From positions 31,734-95,733 of the forward strand of contig NZ_JAGGOF010000090.1 in NCBI RefSeq assembly GCF_018614775.1: a stretch of DNA of 64,000 nt, in the 5' to 3' direction. Origin of the DNA: Pseudomonas fluorescens (GTDB lineage Bacteria > Pseudomonadota > Gammaproteobacteria > Pseudomonadales > Pseudomonadaceae). The notes under the pieces were generated by a model. It saw only the letters and a list, made by a program, of their open reading frames with translations. It searched no databases and was not told the DNA's origin. The stretch's first letter is position 1; every line of letters starts with the position of its first letter. A program made the translations under genes and the position numbers. Of the stretch, positions 6,688 to 18,500 are shown one piece after another.

Positions 6688-9297
6688 GTGCGGGATATTT
6701 CGCGTTTAGCTGATGGCTTGTTTATGACTGAAGATGCTGGCAACGACTCACCTGTCCTTTCCCCGGGCTCGCCAAGCCGAAGCTTCACGCGCCGCACCTT
6801 CCCGGCCATCATGCTGGTGCTGTTTTTCATGTCCGCCCTGGCCATCGCCATGCTGCTCAATATCACCGCCACCCAGGACCGGCGCGCCCGTGACCAGAGC
6901 CTGTTTTTCGCCCAACGCGCCATCGAGGGTATCCGCACCGGTATCGGCCGGGATCTGAGCGACTACTCCAAATGGAGCGACGCCTACCGCCACCTGCACA
7001 TCAAGGTGGACAAGGCGTGGGCCTACGACCAGGAAAACGTCGGCAGCAGCGTCTATTCGCTCTACGGCTACCAGGCGGTGTTTGTCATTTCCCCGACCGG
7101 CAAGACCGTCTACTCGCTGATTGATGGCCAGATGAGTGACCTCTCTGCCGACACCTGGCTGACCGGCAACCTGCGGGCAATTGAAAAAAAAGCCAGCGCG
7201 GCGAAGAATCGCGATGAAGTCATCGTCGAAATGTTGCATCACGACGGCGCGCCCGCGTTCGTCGCCACGTCCGCCATCACGACGGGCACGGACAACAGTG
7301 TGCGGGAGATCCCCGGCCCGCCGAGCCTGCTGCTGTTCGTGAAGGTGCTCGATGAGCAGTCGCTGCAAAACCTGGGGCGGGACTTCGTCCTGCCCGATGC
7401 CCATATCGCCAGGACACCCGGCCCGCCCGACACCGCCCAGTTCCTGCTCAACGACCTGACCCAGGAGGCGCTGGCATGGCGGCCGCTGACCCCGGGCAAT
7501 GATTTGCGCAAGGTCCTGCTGCCGTTGCTGGCGGTGGCACTGCTGGTTTTGGCGGTTCTGGCGCTGGCGGTGTTGCGTCATGCCCTGGTCATGCTGCGCG
7601 CCCAGGAACGCCAGTACGCCAGCCTGCTGGCCCACCGCAAGGCGCTGGAGCGCAGCGAAGAACGTTTCCGGGACATTGCCGAGGTGTCGTCCGACTGGTT
7701 ATGGGAGGTCAACTCGGTCGGGACCCTCACCTACTTGTCGGAACGTTTTGAACAGGTGACCGGGTTCAACCCCGCGGAGTGGCTGGGCAAACCCCTGCAC
7801 CGGTTGCTTCACCCCCATGAGGGATCGATTTCCATCGCCCAATGGCTGCTGGGCGGTGCCAACAGCGCCGAGTCGGCCGCGTTGCTGTGCGAGTACACCG
7901 CGCGCAATATGCGCACGCGCACCTGCAAGCTCTCGGTGCGGGCCATCGAAGCCGGCACCCTGGGCTTTCGCGGCACCGCCACCGACATCACCGAAGAGCT
8001 GCGGGCGCTGGCGCAGATCAAACACCTGTCGCTCCACGATCCGCTGACCGGGCTCGCCAACCGCAATCGGCTGTTCGATTGCCTCAGCGAACACCTGGGC
8101 CGGACCGACGCCGCACCGCTGGCCGTGCTGAACCTGGACATGGACCGGTTCAAGCCGGTCAACGATTCCCTGGGTCACGCCGTGGGCGACAAAGTCTTGA
8201 AGGAAGTCGCCCATATCCTTCAGCAAAACGTACGCAGTACCGATCTGGTGGCGCGTCTGGGGGGTGATGAATTTGTCATCGTCATGCCTGAGCCGGGCGA
8301 CGCGAACGATCTTGACCAGTTGTGCGAACGCCTGATCGACTGCATGCAGCGGCCGATGCACCTGGACGGCAACACCCTGTACCTGGGTGTCAGCATCGGC
8401 GTGGCCTGGGCGCAGCCCGGCGACGAGCGTGCCCATGAATTGCTGCGTCACGCTGACATCGCCTTGTACGCCGCGAAGGCGGCGGGCCGCAACACCTGGC
8501 GCGTGTACGAAGAAGCCATGGGTAACGTGGCTCGCGACCGGCGCCGCTATGAACAGCAACTGCGCGATGCGATGCACCAGGACCAACTGGAACTGCGCTA
8601 CCTGCCCCGCTTCGACATGAACGCCGAACAATTGCACGGGTTTGAAGCGCAGACGTTCTGGCATCACCCGGAGAAAGGCGAACTGGGCGGCGCCGATTTC
8701 ATTCCGATTGCCGAAACGTCGGGCCAGTTGGAAGAACTGGGCACGTGGATGTTGATCAACGTCTGTGAAGAGGCGGTGACCTGGCCGGCCGCTGTCAGCG
8801 TGTCCATCGCGGTTTCGCCCAGGTGGTTCAGCAGCAACTTCTTGCTCAATCAGGTGCAAACAGCCCTCGACGCGAGCGGCCTGGCCCCCCATCGCCTGAC
8901 ATTGGAAGTGGCTGAGGGCGTTTTACTGGCCGACCACCGGACGGTCGCCAGTACGCTCCATGCACTCAAGGACGTGGGTGTGCGGATCAACATCGATAAG
9001 TTCGGCACCAATATCGCCTCGTTGCGCGAGGTGTTGAACCAGCCGTTCGATGGTATCCGTTTCGATCGCAATATCCTCACGCAGTTGGGTCTGGAGCACG
9101 ATCGGGAGGGCGTCCTGGCGATGATCCGCCTGAGCCGCAGCGTTGGGTTGATGGTGACGGCCGAGGGCATCGAGAACGCCCGGCAATTTCGCCAGTTGCG
9201 TAGCGTGGCGTGTGACCATGTGCAGGGGCCTTACTTTGGTTCGGCGTTGGCGCGGTCGGAGATGGCTTCGTTTTTTACTACGCCTCGGTGGTTGTGA
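6688..9297 (+). CDS. CHASE4-PAS-GGDEF-EAL cyclic-di-GMP protein with degenerate EAL
   Basis: Up to 869 residues from GTG 6688; ATG 6724 (857 residues) is an equally credible start. TM1 (about 35-55) and TM2 (about 275-295) bracket a periplasmic CHASE4 domain (YSKWSDAYRHL). A PAS domain follows (ERFRDIAEVSSDWLWEVN). The GGDEF domain has an intact GGDEF at about residue 525 and an RSTD inhibitory I-site exactly five residues upstream, so diguanylate cyclase activity with product inhibition is expected. The EAL domain is worn: GFEAQ replaces GFEAL, VSIAVS replaces the VNLS-type Asn, LEVAEG replaces LELTES, and IDKFGTN replaces the metal-binding DDFGTG. It probably does not hydrolyse c-di-GMP and may sense it instead. 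It is monocistronic. Confidence 0.9.
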   Translation: MRDISRLADGLFMTEDAGNDSPVLSPGSPSRSFTRRTFPAIMLVLFFMSALAIAMLLNITATQDRRARDQSLFFAQRAIEGIRTGIGRDLSDYSKWSDAYRHLHIKVDKAWAYDQENVGSSVYSLYGYQAVFVISPTGKTVYSLIDGQMSDLSADTWLTGNLRAIEKKASAAKNRDEVIVEMLHHDGAPAFVATSAITTGTDNSVREIPGPPSLLLFVKVLDEQSLQNLGRDFVLPDAHIARTPGPPDTAQFLLNDLTQEALAWRPLTPGNDLRKVLLPLLAVALLVLAVLALAVLRHALVMLRAQERQYASLLAHRKALERSEERFRDIAEVSSDWLWEVNSVGTLTYLSERFEQVTGFNPAEWLGKPLHRLLHPHEGSISIAQWLLGGANSAESAALLCEYTARNMRTRTCKLSVRAIEAGTLGFRGTATDITEELRALAQIKHLSLHDPLTGLANRNRLFDCLSEHLGRTDAAPLAVLNLDMDRFKPVNDSLGHAVGDKVLKEVAHILQQNVRSTDLVARLGGDEFVIVMPEPGDANDLDQLCERLIDCMQRPMHLDGNTLYLGVSIGVAWAQPGDERAHELLRHADIALYAAKAAGRNTWRVYEEAMGNVARDRRRYEQQLRDAMHQDQLELRYLPRFDMNAEQLHGFEAQTFWHHPEKGELGGADFIPIAETSGQLEELGTWMLINVCEEAVTWPAAVSVSIAVSPRWFSSNFLLNQVQTALDASGLAPHRLTLEVAEGVLLADHRTVASTLHALKDVGVRINIDKFGTNIASLREVLNQPFDGIRFDRNILTQLGLEHDREGVLAMIRLSRSVGLMVTAEGIENARQFRQLRSVACDHVQGPYFGSALARSEMASFFTTPRWL

Positions 9298-9329
9298 GCC
9301 CTGCAAACTGACTTGGTCTGGGTACATAT

Positions 9330-9500
9330 CCGTTGCTGCGGTAACGGCTACTTGGGGTTCCGCCCTGACGGCGGCTCACTTTTGAACAGCCGGAATGCCG
9401 GCCCAGGCAAAAGTAAGCAAAACGCTCTTGCCCCACCACTCGGTGCCTCGCCTAGGCTCGGCATGCCCGAACGCAGGCACTGACAGCCGACTTTGCTCTT
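9330..9500. repeat. Pseudomonas intergenic element (TACTTGGGGTTCCGCCCTGA type)
   Basis: A non-coding stretch that I recognise as a sequence scattered through intergenic regions of fluorescent pseudomonads: GGCTACTTGGGGTTCCGCC, then AAAAGTAAGCAAAACGCTC, then CTCGCCTAGGCTCGGCATGC, which contains the palindromic core GCCTAGGC. Only one copy occurs here, so its repetitive nature rests on memory and not on this window. It lies between two convergent genes. Confidence 0.4.
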
Positions 9501-9520
9501 TCAGCTGTACTCACATTCCC

Positions 9521-9546
9521 CTGTGGGAGCGAGCCTGCTCGCGATG
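9521..9546 (+). repeat. single REP element, GAGCCTGCTC subtype
   Basis: CTGTGGGAGCGAGCCTGCTC followed by GCGATG, without an inverted partner nearby. It sits just beyond the stop codon of the giant exoprotein gene, between two convergent genes, a usual place for REP sequences. Confidence 0.8.
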
Positions 9547-9569
9547 GGGCCGGCTCGGTCTGTTGGTCA

Positions 9570-12500
9570 TCACAAACTCAACCGCCCCCGCTCTTCCTCG
9601 GTCAGTCGCTGGCGGGTCTGTTCGTCCAGGGGGCCGGCGCCGAGCACCTGGACCGGGCTGGTGGGGTCGTAGGCCCGTGGCGTCTGGCGGCTGGCGCCGT
9701 CGCGGGAGGGGGCCAGTTGTTCGGAGCCGAAGCTCACCACCTGCACGGTGAACACCGACGCCTGGTTCTGCCGCGCGGCGTTCTGCTGCTGGCGGGCGAC
9801 ATCTTCCGCCGCTTGGGTGGCCGAGGTGGCCGCCGAGCTGGCGGAGGTGATGGCGCCGGTGTTGACCGTCACCGCCAATGGCACGCCGGTGGATTTGCCC
9901 TGGGTCTGGATGTTGGCCGCGTTCACCACGGTCAGCGCCGCGATGTTGACGTTGCCCGACACCCGGATCCCCGCCTCGCCCGCATCGATGGTGCCCAATG
10001 GCGCGATCAGGTCGATGTCACCCGGGGCCACCTCGGCAATCGGGTTGAGGGTGGCGATACCGGCACCGGTACTCGGCACCGAAGGCGACAGGGTCACGTT
10101 GCCCCAGGTGTCATACAAGCGCTTGGGTGGCGTGTAGACCACGGTGGTTTTCGACCCGCGACCGGCGTTGATATCGCCCAGGGCCGACCAGCCGAGGATC
10201 GAGCCGCCAAAGGTGGTCATGATCCGGCTCTGCCCCAGCAGGATGCTGTTCCTGGCGTACAGCTGGATATCGCCCTCGCCCTGGGTGATCACCCCCGCCG
10301 TGGACGGCGGTGCGTTGCCCTCGATACCGAAGGTCTGGCCGCCGCCCGGGGTAAGCATCTGGATGCTGCCGCCGAAATCGGTGTGCACCCCTGCGCCGCC
10401 GAACATCGTGATGTCACCTTTGTAAGTAATCGCATTGCCCGCCACGTCCTTCTCCGGGAACAACAGCGCGATAGCCTCGCGCCCACGCAGATAGCTGCCC
10501 TGGCGCACGCCGCCGGCTTCGTTGTACTCACGCCCACCGGCCTTGAGCTCGGCAAAGTACACGTCACGGGCAAACACCCGTTGTTGCTCGGCCGGCAACG
10601 CCGCGAAATAGCTGCGGGCCTGCTCGCTGTCGCCGCTGAAGCCGAAGCGCTGCTCCAGCCATTCCACCAGTTCCGCTTCATAAGTCTTGGCGACCTTACC
10701 GTCCTGGCTCGCCAGGGACACGCCGGCCAGGGCCTGGTTCGCCGGGTCCAGGTACGCCTTGACGAAGCGCTCGTAATCCGCCCCATCGAGGCCCGCGCCG
10801 GCTTGCAGCACCAGGCTTGCGCCAGGGCGCGAATCCCCCGGTACCACGGCGCCGAGGCTGGTGATGCCGACCTTGTCCTCCATCAGGATGTTGCGCCCGG
10901 CGGTAATCTCCAGCAGGCCGGGGCCGGCGACGTTGAAGTTGCTGTAGAGGATGTCGCGCCCGGCCGAGACGATGGAGATGTCGGTGGGGTTGTTGTGGAT
11001 GAAGAGGTTGCCGGCGACGGTGTAGTTCCCCGCTTCAGCGTTATCACTGCGCGATCCGGCCAGCGGTATTCCGCTGCTGACGATATCCCGCCCAGCCATC
11101 ATCCGGACAGCTCCAGCGCCTTCATATGCAATTCGCCCAGGCCATCTGGCCGTGGAAACCGATGTCATCGACCGCCCGGTGGTGACTGCCAGCAAATCGC
11201 CTTCAAGCGCATAGAAGCGAGCAGGATCGACATTGAAGGCCCATTCGCTGGAAGCGCTGCTGGTGTCGAAGGCAAGCAGCGGCAAAATGTTCGCACTGGG
11301 GCGAGCGGGGTTGCCATCGGCTGAGAGATTGCTGATCCTGATACTGATGCCGTTGTCGACAGAAGCGGCATAGGCTGGTCGAAATGGCGTCGCCAGGGCA
11401 GTCGATGCGGCACCGGAACGGCTGACCGACATGTCGCCGCCGTAGATGGAATCGCCCGCGAGCAATTGCAACTCACTGTTGGAGCCAGGTGCGAGCAGCA
11501 GCGCCGGAAGATTGTTACCCTCGTAGATCGGGCTGCTACCTGTCACCTTGGCACTGCCGTAATACAAGCTGCCACTGGCCGCCACAGCCCGCAGGATCGA
11601 GGGGTAGACCATTGCAAGGTCCGTATCCACCCCCGACGTCAGAGGCGTCAGGTTACCCCCCGACGTCCATAGATCAATCGCCGTGTTGGCCGTCCACAGC
11701 GTAAACCAGCTCACACCCGATCCGTTAATCGCGCCACTTTTGAATGGAGACGCGCTCATCATCGGTGCCCGCCCCGGGTCGCCAACGTCTTGTACGATGA
11801 GATCGCCCAAGGTAGACAGATTGAACGTGGCGTCGCCCGGCATCAGAGTCAGCCCGCCGGCAGCCTCACCGCGTGTGGATTTGAAGGAATCGTACGCTCG
11901 TGTCTCTCGGGGGGACTGCACCGTGGGGGCGTTGCCGTAGCGAAGGTCGATTCGGCCGATGGCACCGCTGTCGATCTGGGCGTGGCCCCGCAAGTTGATG
12001 ACCGCACCGTTGAGATGCCCGCTCGTGAACAAGCTCCCGGGATTCAAAGCACCGCCCACGTGCAGATTGAGATCACCGCCGCCGGTCAGTTGCAGACTGC
12101 CATCGGTGCCCACACGCCCGGTACTGCCTACGGCCAGCACCAATCCCTGGCTGCGGCTGTTGCTGCGCGGCTCAAGAAGACTACCCGCCATTTGATCGAG
12201 CACCCCGGCATCACCCGCGACCTGAACATTCAGGTTACCGCCGCCCAAGGTACCCAACCCCGTAAATCCAACCATCAAGTCAGCCTTGCCATTCTGTGCT
12301 GCGGTATAGCTCCCGAAATTGATCCACCAGGCAGCGGGTTGCGCCTGGGTACCGGTAGAAACCGAACCGTTGCCTTGCCGCCACAGCCAGTTTCCGACAT
12401 TCGCAGTGTCATAACCCAAATCGCCGGGATTGGGTCGCGTATTACTGCTGCTAGTCACCACATCCATTGCATTGCCGGTCAGGCTACCGCCAACGTTCAG

Positions 12501-15500
12501 AGTCAGGTTGCCGCCAAAATCCGGGTACCAGGCGCGGTAAAGACTGTGGGGACCGCCATCGACAAATTGCTCGTTTTCACCGAGTGCATCGTTAAGCACC
12601 TTACCCGCCGTTCCCAGCGCCTTGGGCTGGTTGTAAGGATCATTGGCAAAAGTCGTGCTCGCCGATCTACCGGCGGTATAGACGCCGTATAGCGAATCCA
12701 TTTTCAGATCGCCTGCCGAGAACAGCTCAAGATCTGCTGCGCCGGTACGAATCACGCTCCAGCGTTGGCTGCCGGCTTTGTACTCGGTTTGTCCAATGGC
12801 TTTGCAAAACGACGGGGTGTCGTCGCACATTCCAGGATACGCATCCTTTTCGAAATCAATCGGTTGCCCCACGAGGTCTGGATATCCGAAGTTTTCCGCC
12901 CCCTCTTCCGTCCATACGAAGCCGCTACTGGTCTTGCAAAACGATGGGGTGTCTTCACACATCCCCGGATAGGCAACGTTTTCAAAATCAATGAACTTGC
13001 CTTCAAGGCTCGGATCTCCGAAGTTTTCCGCCCCCTCTGCAGTCCATACCAAACCCCCACCAGCCCCAGCCTTACCAAACATACCGTAATGACTGTCCGC
13101 CAAATGAAGGTCCCCGCCAGCCGTCAGAGGCTGCACGACCCGGCTGTCCGCCGCCTGCGTGTCGGCACCCGCCACCAGGCGCAATGACCAGGACTGCGAC
13201 CCCTCGGCCAGCATCGGCGCAATAGCCCAGTTGCTGCCCGCCACTTCCGGGCGCAGCTGCACCGAGTCGACCCCGGTCGGCAACTTGATGTCGGTGCCCG
13301 ATGGGATCTTCGAGCCCATGCTCAGCGACAGATCGCCGCTGAGACGCTGGACATTGGTCAGGCCGTTGCTCGCATTCGCGATGCCAGGCAGCGCGACGCC
13401 CTTGGGCCAGATCAGGTTCCTTACCGTGACGCTGCTGTTCATCAGGCTACCGGCCCCGAACACCGTTCCCGCGTCAAAAGTCTGGGCCGTCGACAACAAG
13501 GTGCCTGCCGCCAACAACAGGTTACCCGAGGCGTCATGCACCGCCGCGGCCAGCACCGTACCGGCCGGCAGCAGCAGTGGCTGGTCGAGCGTTGCCGCCA
13601 CCGGCAGACGCGTTCCCGCCGCCAAGGTGGTGCCCTTGAGTGGCACGTCGAAGTTGAGCACCGAGCCCGCCGGAAACGCTGTGCCATCCGCCAGCGTCAC
13701 GCCCGCGCCCGGCACGACAATATCGCCTGCCGCGAAATCGATGCCTGGCAACAGGACCCAGCCCTTGTCGTCGTTGCTGGCCGGCGGCTGGGCGAAACCG
13801 TCGGTGATGCTGCCATAGATATTCAGGTCGCCCCCGGCGCGCAACGTCAGGCTGGCGGACTCGCCGGAGCCATAGACATTCTCGTCCAGTTGGTTATGCG
13901 GATTGAGGCTCTCATAGCGATAACGCGACAGGTCCAGGTCGCCTTGGACCACCAGGTCGCCATCGGCCGTCGCGCTCACCACCTCCACGCCAGGGCGCAG
14001 ATGGAACACCTCGCGATAGCGGCTGTTGTCGAGGCCGGCGAGTTTGCGCTGCAACAGATCGTCGTTGGCGTGGGCCTGAGTGATGAACGCGGTGTTGTCG
14101 TCATGCACATCGTTCAACCACGCTTGATTGATGACCTGATAAGGCTTGCCGCTGGCCGCCGGTACGTTGACCAGCGGTGCATCATCGTATTGCCACATGG
14201 CCACTAGCGAGATCGAACGGGCGCCTTGGACATCCACGGCGCCGCTGGCATCGATCGCCACGTCGCCGCCTGAAACACCGCCCAGTCGTGGTGCGTTGAG
14301 CTGCAATGTTCCGCGGGCGCGACCGTCATGCAGGCCCGGCTTGCTGCCCAGCGCTACCTCGGTGCCATGGCGCAGGTCGATACGGGCACCATTGCCCAGG
14401 GTCAGCAGCCCTTGTCGTGTGGTCAGGTCCACGATGGCGCGGTTCGGTGAGTCGATGATCTTGCCGTAGCTGTCCACCCGCAGGCGTCGGCCATGGGCAT
14501 CGAGCACCGCCGCGCTGCCCAGGGTCAGGGCATTGCCGGCGGCCAGATAAATACTGCCAACGCGCTCGCCGCTGGCGTCCACCTTGCCGTTGACCAGCAG
14601 GCTGCCGTTGTCCACCGACACATTGATCGACGAGGCCTTGAACCCGTCACCGATCACCAGGCTGCCCTGTTTGAGCTGGAACCCCCGGGCGCCGAACACC
14701 TGCCCATCGTTCAACCGTTGGTTCAACGCCGCGAACTGTTCGCTGAGGCTGCCGCTGTCGCCCAGGCGCTGGGCCTGGATCTCCACGCTGCCGGCCAGGT
14801 ACGGCATGGCGGTGCCGCCGGCGTCATATTCGCCCGTGCTGCTGCCCAGAATCCGCCCTTGCAGGTCCACCACCCCCGCCGCCCCGTCCAAGGCCACGGC
14901 GCTGAGCCGGCCGGCCTGGTTGTTGCGGGCCGAGAAGTCGAGGGTCGAGCCATCGGCCTGGTGGATGTCGCCGTTCTGGCTTTGCAGAATCACCTCGCCA
15001 CCGGCGCTGTAGCGCGTCACATCGTTGAAGGTCACCGTGCGACCCGCCACGTCGATCAGGGCCTCATCGGCCAGGGTCAGGTCACGGGTCGCGCTCAGGG
15101 TCAGCTTGCCACTGGGCAGCACCACCGCACTGGCCAGGTTGAGGCTGGCGCCCTTGAGGGACAACTCGCCACCGAGCCCGGAAACGGTGCCCGGCTTAGC
15201 GCTCGCACCCGCCACGTTGATCGCCCCACCCGCGGTGATGCGGTTGATCGAACCGGCTTCACCGGTCAACAACGGAGTGAGGATATTCAGGTTGCCGCCG
15301 CTGTAGGCGAAACCTGCTTTCGGGTCGTATGCACCCTGGGTCTGATGGACCGCCAGGCTGCCTTTGTGGTTAGCGGTCAGACGCTCGCTGGCGCTGAGGT
15401 TGACGTTGGCAAAGCCCAGGGCCAGACGGTCCAGGGTAGTGACCGAGCTCGGCTGGGCGAATTCACCATAGCCGAACTCGATGCGCTGGGCCTGGATGTC

Positions 15501-18500
15501 CAGGCGACCGGCGCCGGTGCCGGCCCCGCCGGCAATGACCGAGCCCGGCGCGCCGACGGCACCGTTCCAGATCAGGTTGGCGGTGCGGATGGCCGCCACG
15601 TCGTTGGCGTCGCCGGCGCCATAGATGGCCGGGGTGCTGAGCATCAGGTTGGCCAACCGCGACTTGCCCGTCGCCGAGTCATAGGTGTCGAGACTGACGG
15701 TGCCGTAGAAGTTCAACGCCTCACGAGCTGACAGTTCAAGAGTTTCCAGGGCCGGGGCACCGTATTCGGTGTCCCCGCGCAACAGGCGATCGAGTACCGT
15801 CTGGCTCAGGGTCAGACCGGCCGGCAAGACATTACGCGCCGCTGCGTCGCTCAATGCCGGGGAGGTACCGACGTTGATATTGCTCAGGGCCAGCGTCAAG
15901 TGGCGAGTGCCATAGCGCACTCGATCGTCCAGTTCCAGGCTGCCCCCGGTAGCGGCGGCGATGCTGCCTTCGGAATGAATCCGGGTGACGCCACTGCAGG
16001 GCGTCAGGCTGCATCCACCAATGTTGATCGTGCCGTTGCTGCCCGATGAGGGTGCCAGCACGTTGAGCAAGCCGTTGGAGGCGGCCAGCAAGCTCAAATT
16101 CTGGCCGTTCACATTGAGGTCATAAACAAAACCGTCACGAGCATCGTAGGCCGCCGCGCCACGGCCGATGGTGTTGATGGCCGCGCCTTGTTCCATCGAC
16201 AACTCGCCGTTGGCCACCAGGAAAACTTCCGGTGCCGCTAGCGTCGCGCCTTCACGCAAGATCACTCTGGACGACGCTGCAAATGTCGGCGTGATGTAAT
16301 TTGCGCCCTGACCATAGAGCGTATAGAACTGGCCGCCAATCACCTGACGCGATGCGTTCAACGCATTGAGGCTTTCGGCATTGAGTGTCACACCTTCGAA
16401 GCCAGCCGTAGCCCCGCGTCCATCAGCCACTACCTCCAGCGCGCCCCCCACATTACCCACTACCGTGACAGTGCCGCCGTAGCCACCTTTCTGAGGCGCG
16501 AACTTACCAATGCCTTTGAAGGAGAACGCTTGGTCTCCCGCCCCTGGGGCCAGCTTCAACTTCAAGGTCTTGGCGTCCACCGGCAATAGGGCCCGAGGCA
16601 CACCCAGGCGTGCGGCGTCGGCTACAGCGAACTGGGCATAGCTAGTTTCGTTGTACTGCGAATAGCGACGCAGCACATCGCCTGAAGTCAGGATGATCTG
16701 GCTGGCCAGACTGTTGCGCTGCCCGGTATTGGCCACCGACAGCACCCCGGCGGTGGTCCAGGAGCCGTTGCGCATCTGCAACGCACCCGTCGTGGAACCC
16801 TGACCCGCGAGGCCGTTGACCTCCACCCGGAACGCCCCAGGCAACAAGGCATAGGTAGACGGCATCAGTGTATAGGTACCCGCGGCCAGCCCCGGCACAC
16901 CGGCACCGATGGTGATTTGCTGGCCGACCCTCGGGTCGACGGCGCCGCCCTCGGGCGCCACTGGCGCGTATGCACTCTGATTACCCGGCACAATGGCATA
17001 GACCGGGTTGCTGGACAGGCCAGGCAACGTAAAGCCGCCGTTGGCACCAATTTGCACCAGCGGGTTGAAGCGCGCATCGGTGGAACCACCACGGCCGGAG
17101 ATGAAACCGGCGCCGAGCAGATCACCACCACCGGAAAGATCGAGTACCGAGCCTTCCTGGGCCATTACAGACTTTCCGCCCAGAATCACGCCGATGTTCA
17201 GATCACCGTTGACAGACGGCATGGCCCCTTGCCCCAGGAACACCACCTTCTTGCCCGCGTACTCATAACTCTGACCATCGACGGTACCGCCATAAGGCAG
17301 CACCAGACCGAGGCCACTGACTGAAGTGAGACTGTTGGGCAGCAAATCCACCCGGGCAGTGACGCCAGTGATGTCATTGGTGCCGATTTCAATTAATCCC
17401 AACGGCGCCCGAACGACCCCACCCTGCTCGATCTGCGCACTGCCCAGTTGCAAGTGACCGAATGCCGAATAAGGCACTTGTGGTATGGCCTGGGTGGTTC
17501 GCCCGATAACCAGGCTGCGCGTCGGATCGTAAAGAGAGGTGCCGTTAGATGTGCCCCATCCATACCCCGCCAATACTCGAGCCCCAACCCCGGTCGCCGG
17601 ATACAGTTGCGCCGCTTGCAGGATCATGTCCGAAGGGGTCACCAATTGTGTGGTAAAGCCCGTAGGCAATCCGTCGCTGGAGATCCCTGCCAGGAATCGC
17701 ATATCACCGCTGCTGCTTAACTGGACCCGGTCGAACCCGGCGCGCTCAAGCCCAACCATGGTGCCATCGGCCTGTCTCAGCATGCCTTTGCTGCTGAACA
17801 TCACATTGCCTTGCACATCCAACAGGTCCGCGTTGACGGAAAATAGCGCTTTGTTCGCCAATAGGGACACATCGTTGCCATCCATCACTGGTCGGGTGTA
17901 ACCCTCCAAAGTCGGGCGGCTGCTCACTTTCCCCGTTGGACGCGCCAGCAAAACATGGGGGGCATTGAGTTGGACTTGGGTATCAGCTGGCGCGGCTGCG
18001 CTCAAGCCGAAGCTGCGAGCGTGCAGGCTCAGACTTTGGCCGAGAGACAACGACAGGTCACCATCGAAGCTCATCAGGCCGTTGCTCAACAGAACCAGGC
18101 TGTCGAAGCCGCCCGCCTGGACTTGCTCCACGCCCAAACGCCCATGACCGTAGACCAGGGAGTCCGCCGAGGCCTCGGCCGTATCGCCCAGCGTGCTCGC
18201 CTGGGCGGTTTGCCCCAGCACCAGCTCACGCACCTGCAAGACCCGGTTCTCGAGCGAGCTATTAAGGTAATAAGGGGTTTCGAGCGCCACCGACAACCGG
18301 CCCCCGGCGGCCCCTGTGCCGCCCGAACGTGCGCTGAAATCGCCGTTCAGGTAAAGGCCGTTGGCCGACACCAGGGAAATGCTTCCGCCATTACTCGCCA
18401 CCACCGTGCGTCCCTGGCCGGGAACATCCAGCACGGCCTGGCTGCCATCCGCCTGCAGACGGGCACCGTCGCGCACCACCACAAACAGCTCGGAGGCAGA

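Noticed and set aside
9717..11324. 535-codon open frame on the plus strand inside the exoprotein gene; similar at 17955-19532, 19932-21152 and 14493-15731
   Set aside because: Long antisense frames are expected in GC-rich coding DNA; none shows a recognisable domain or start signal.
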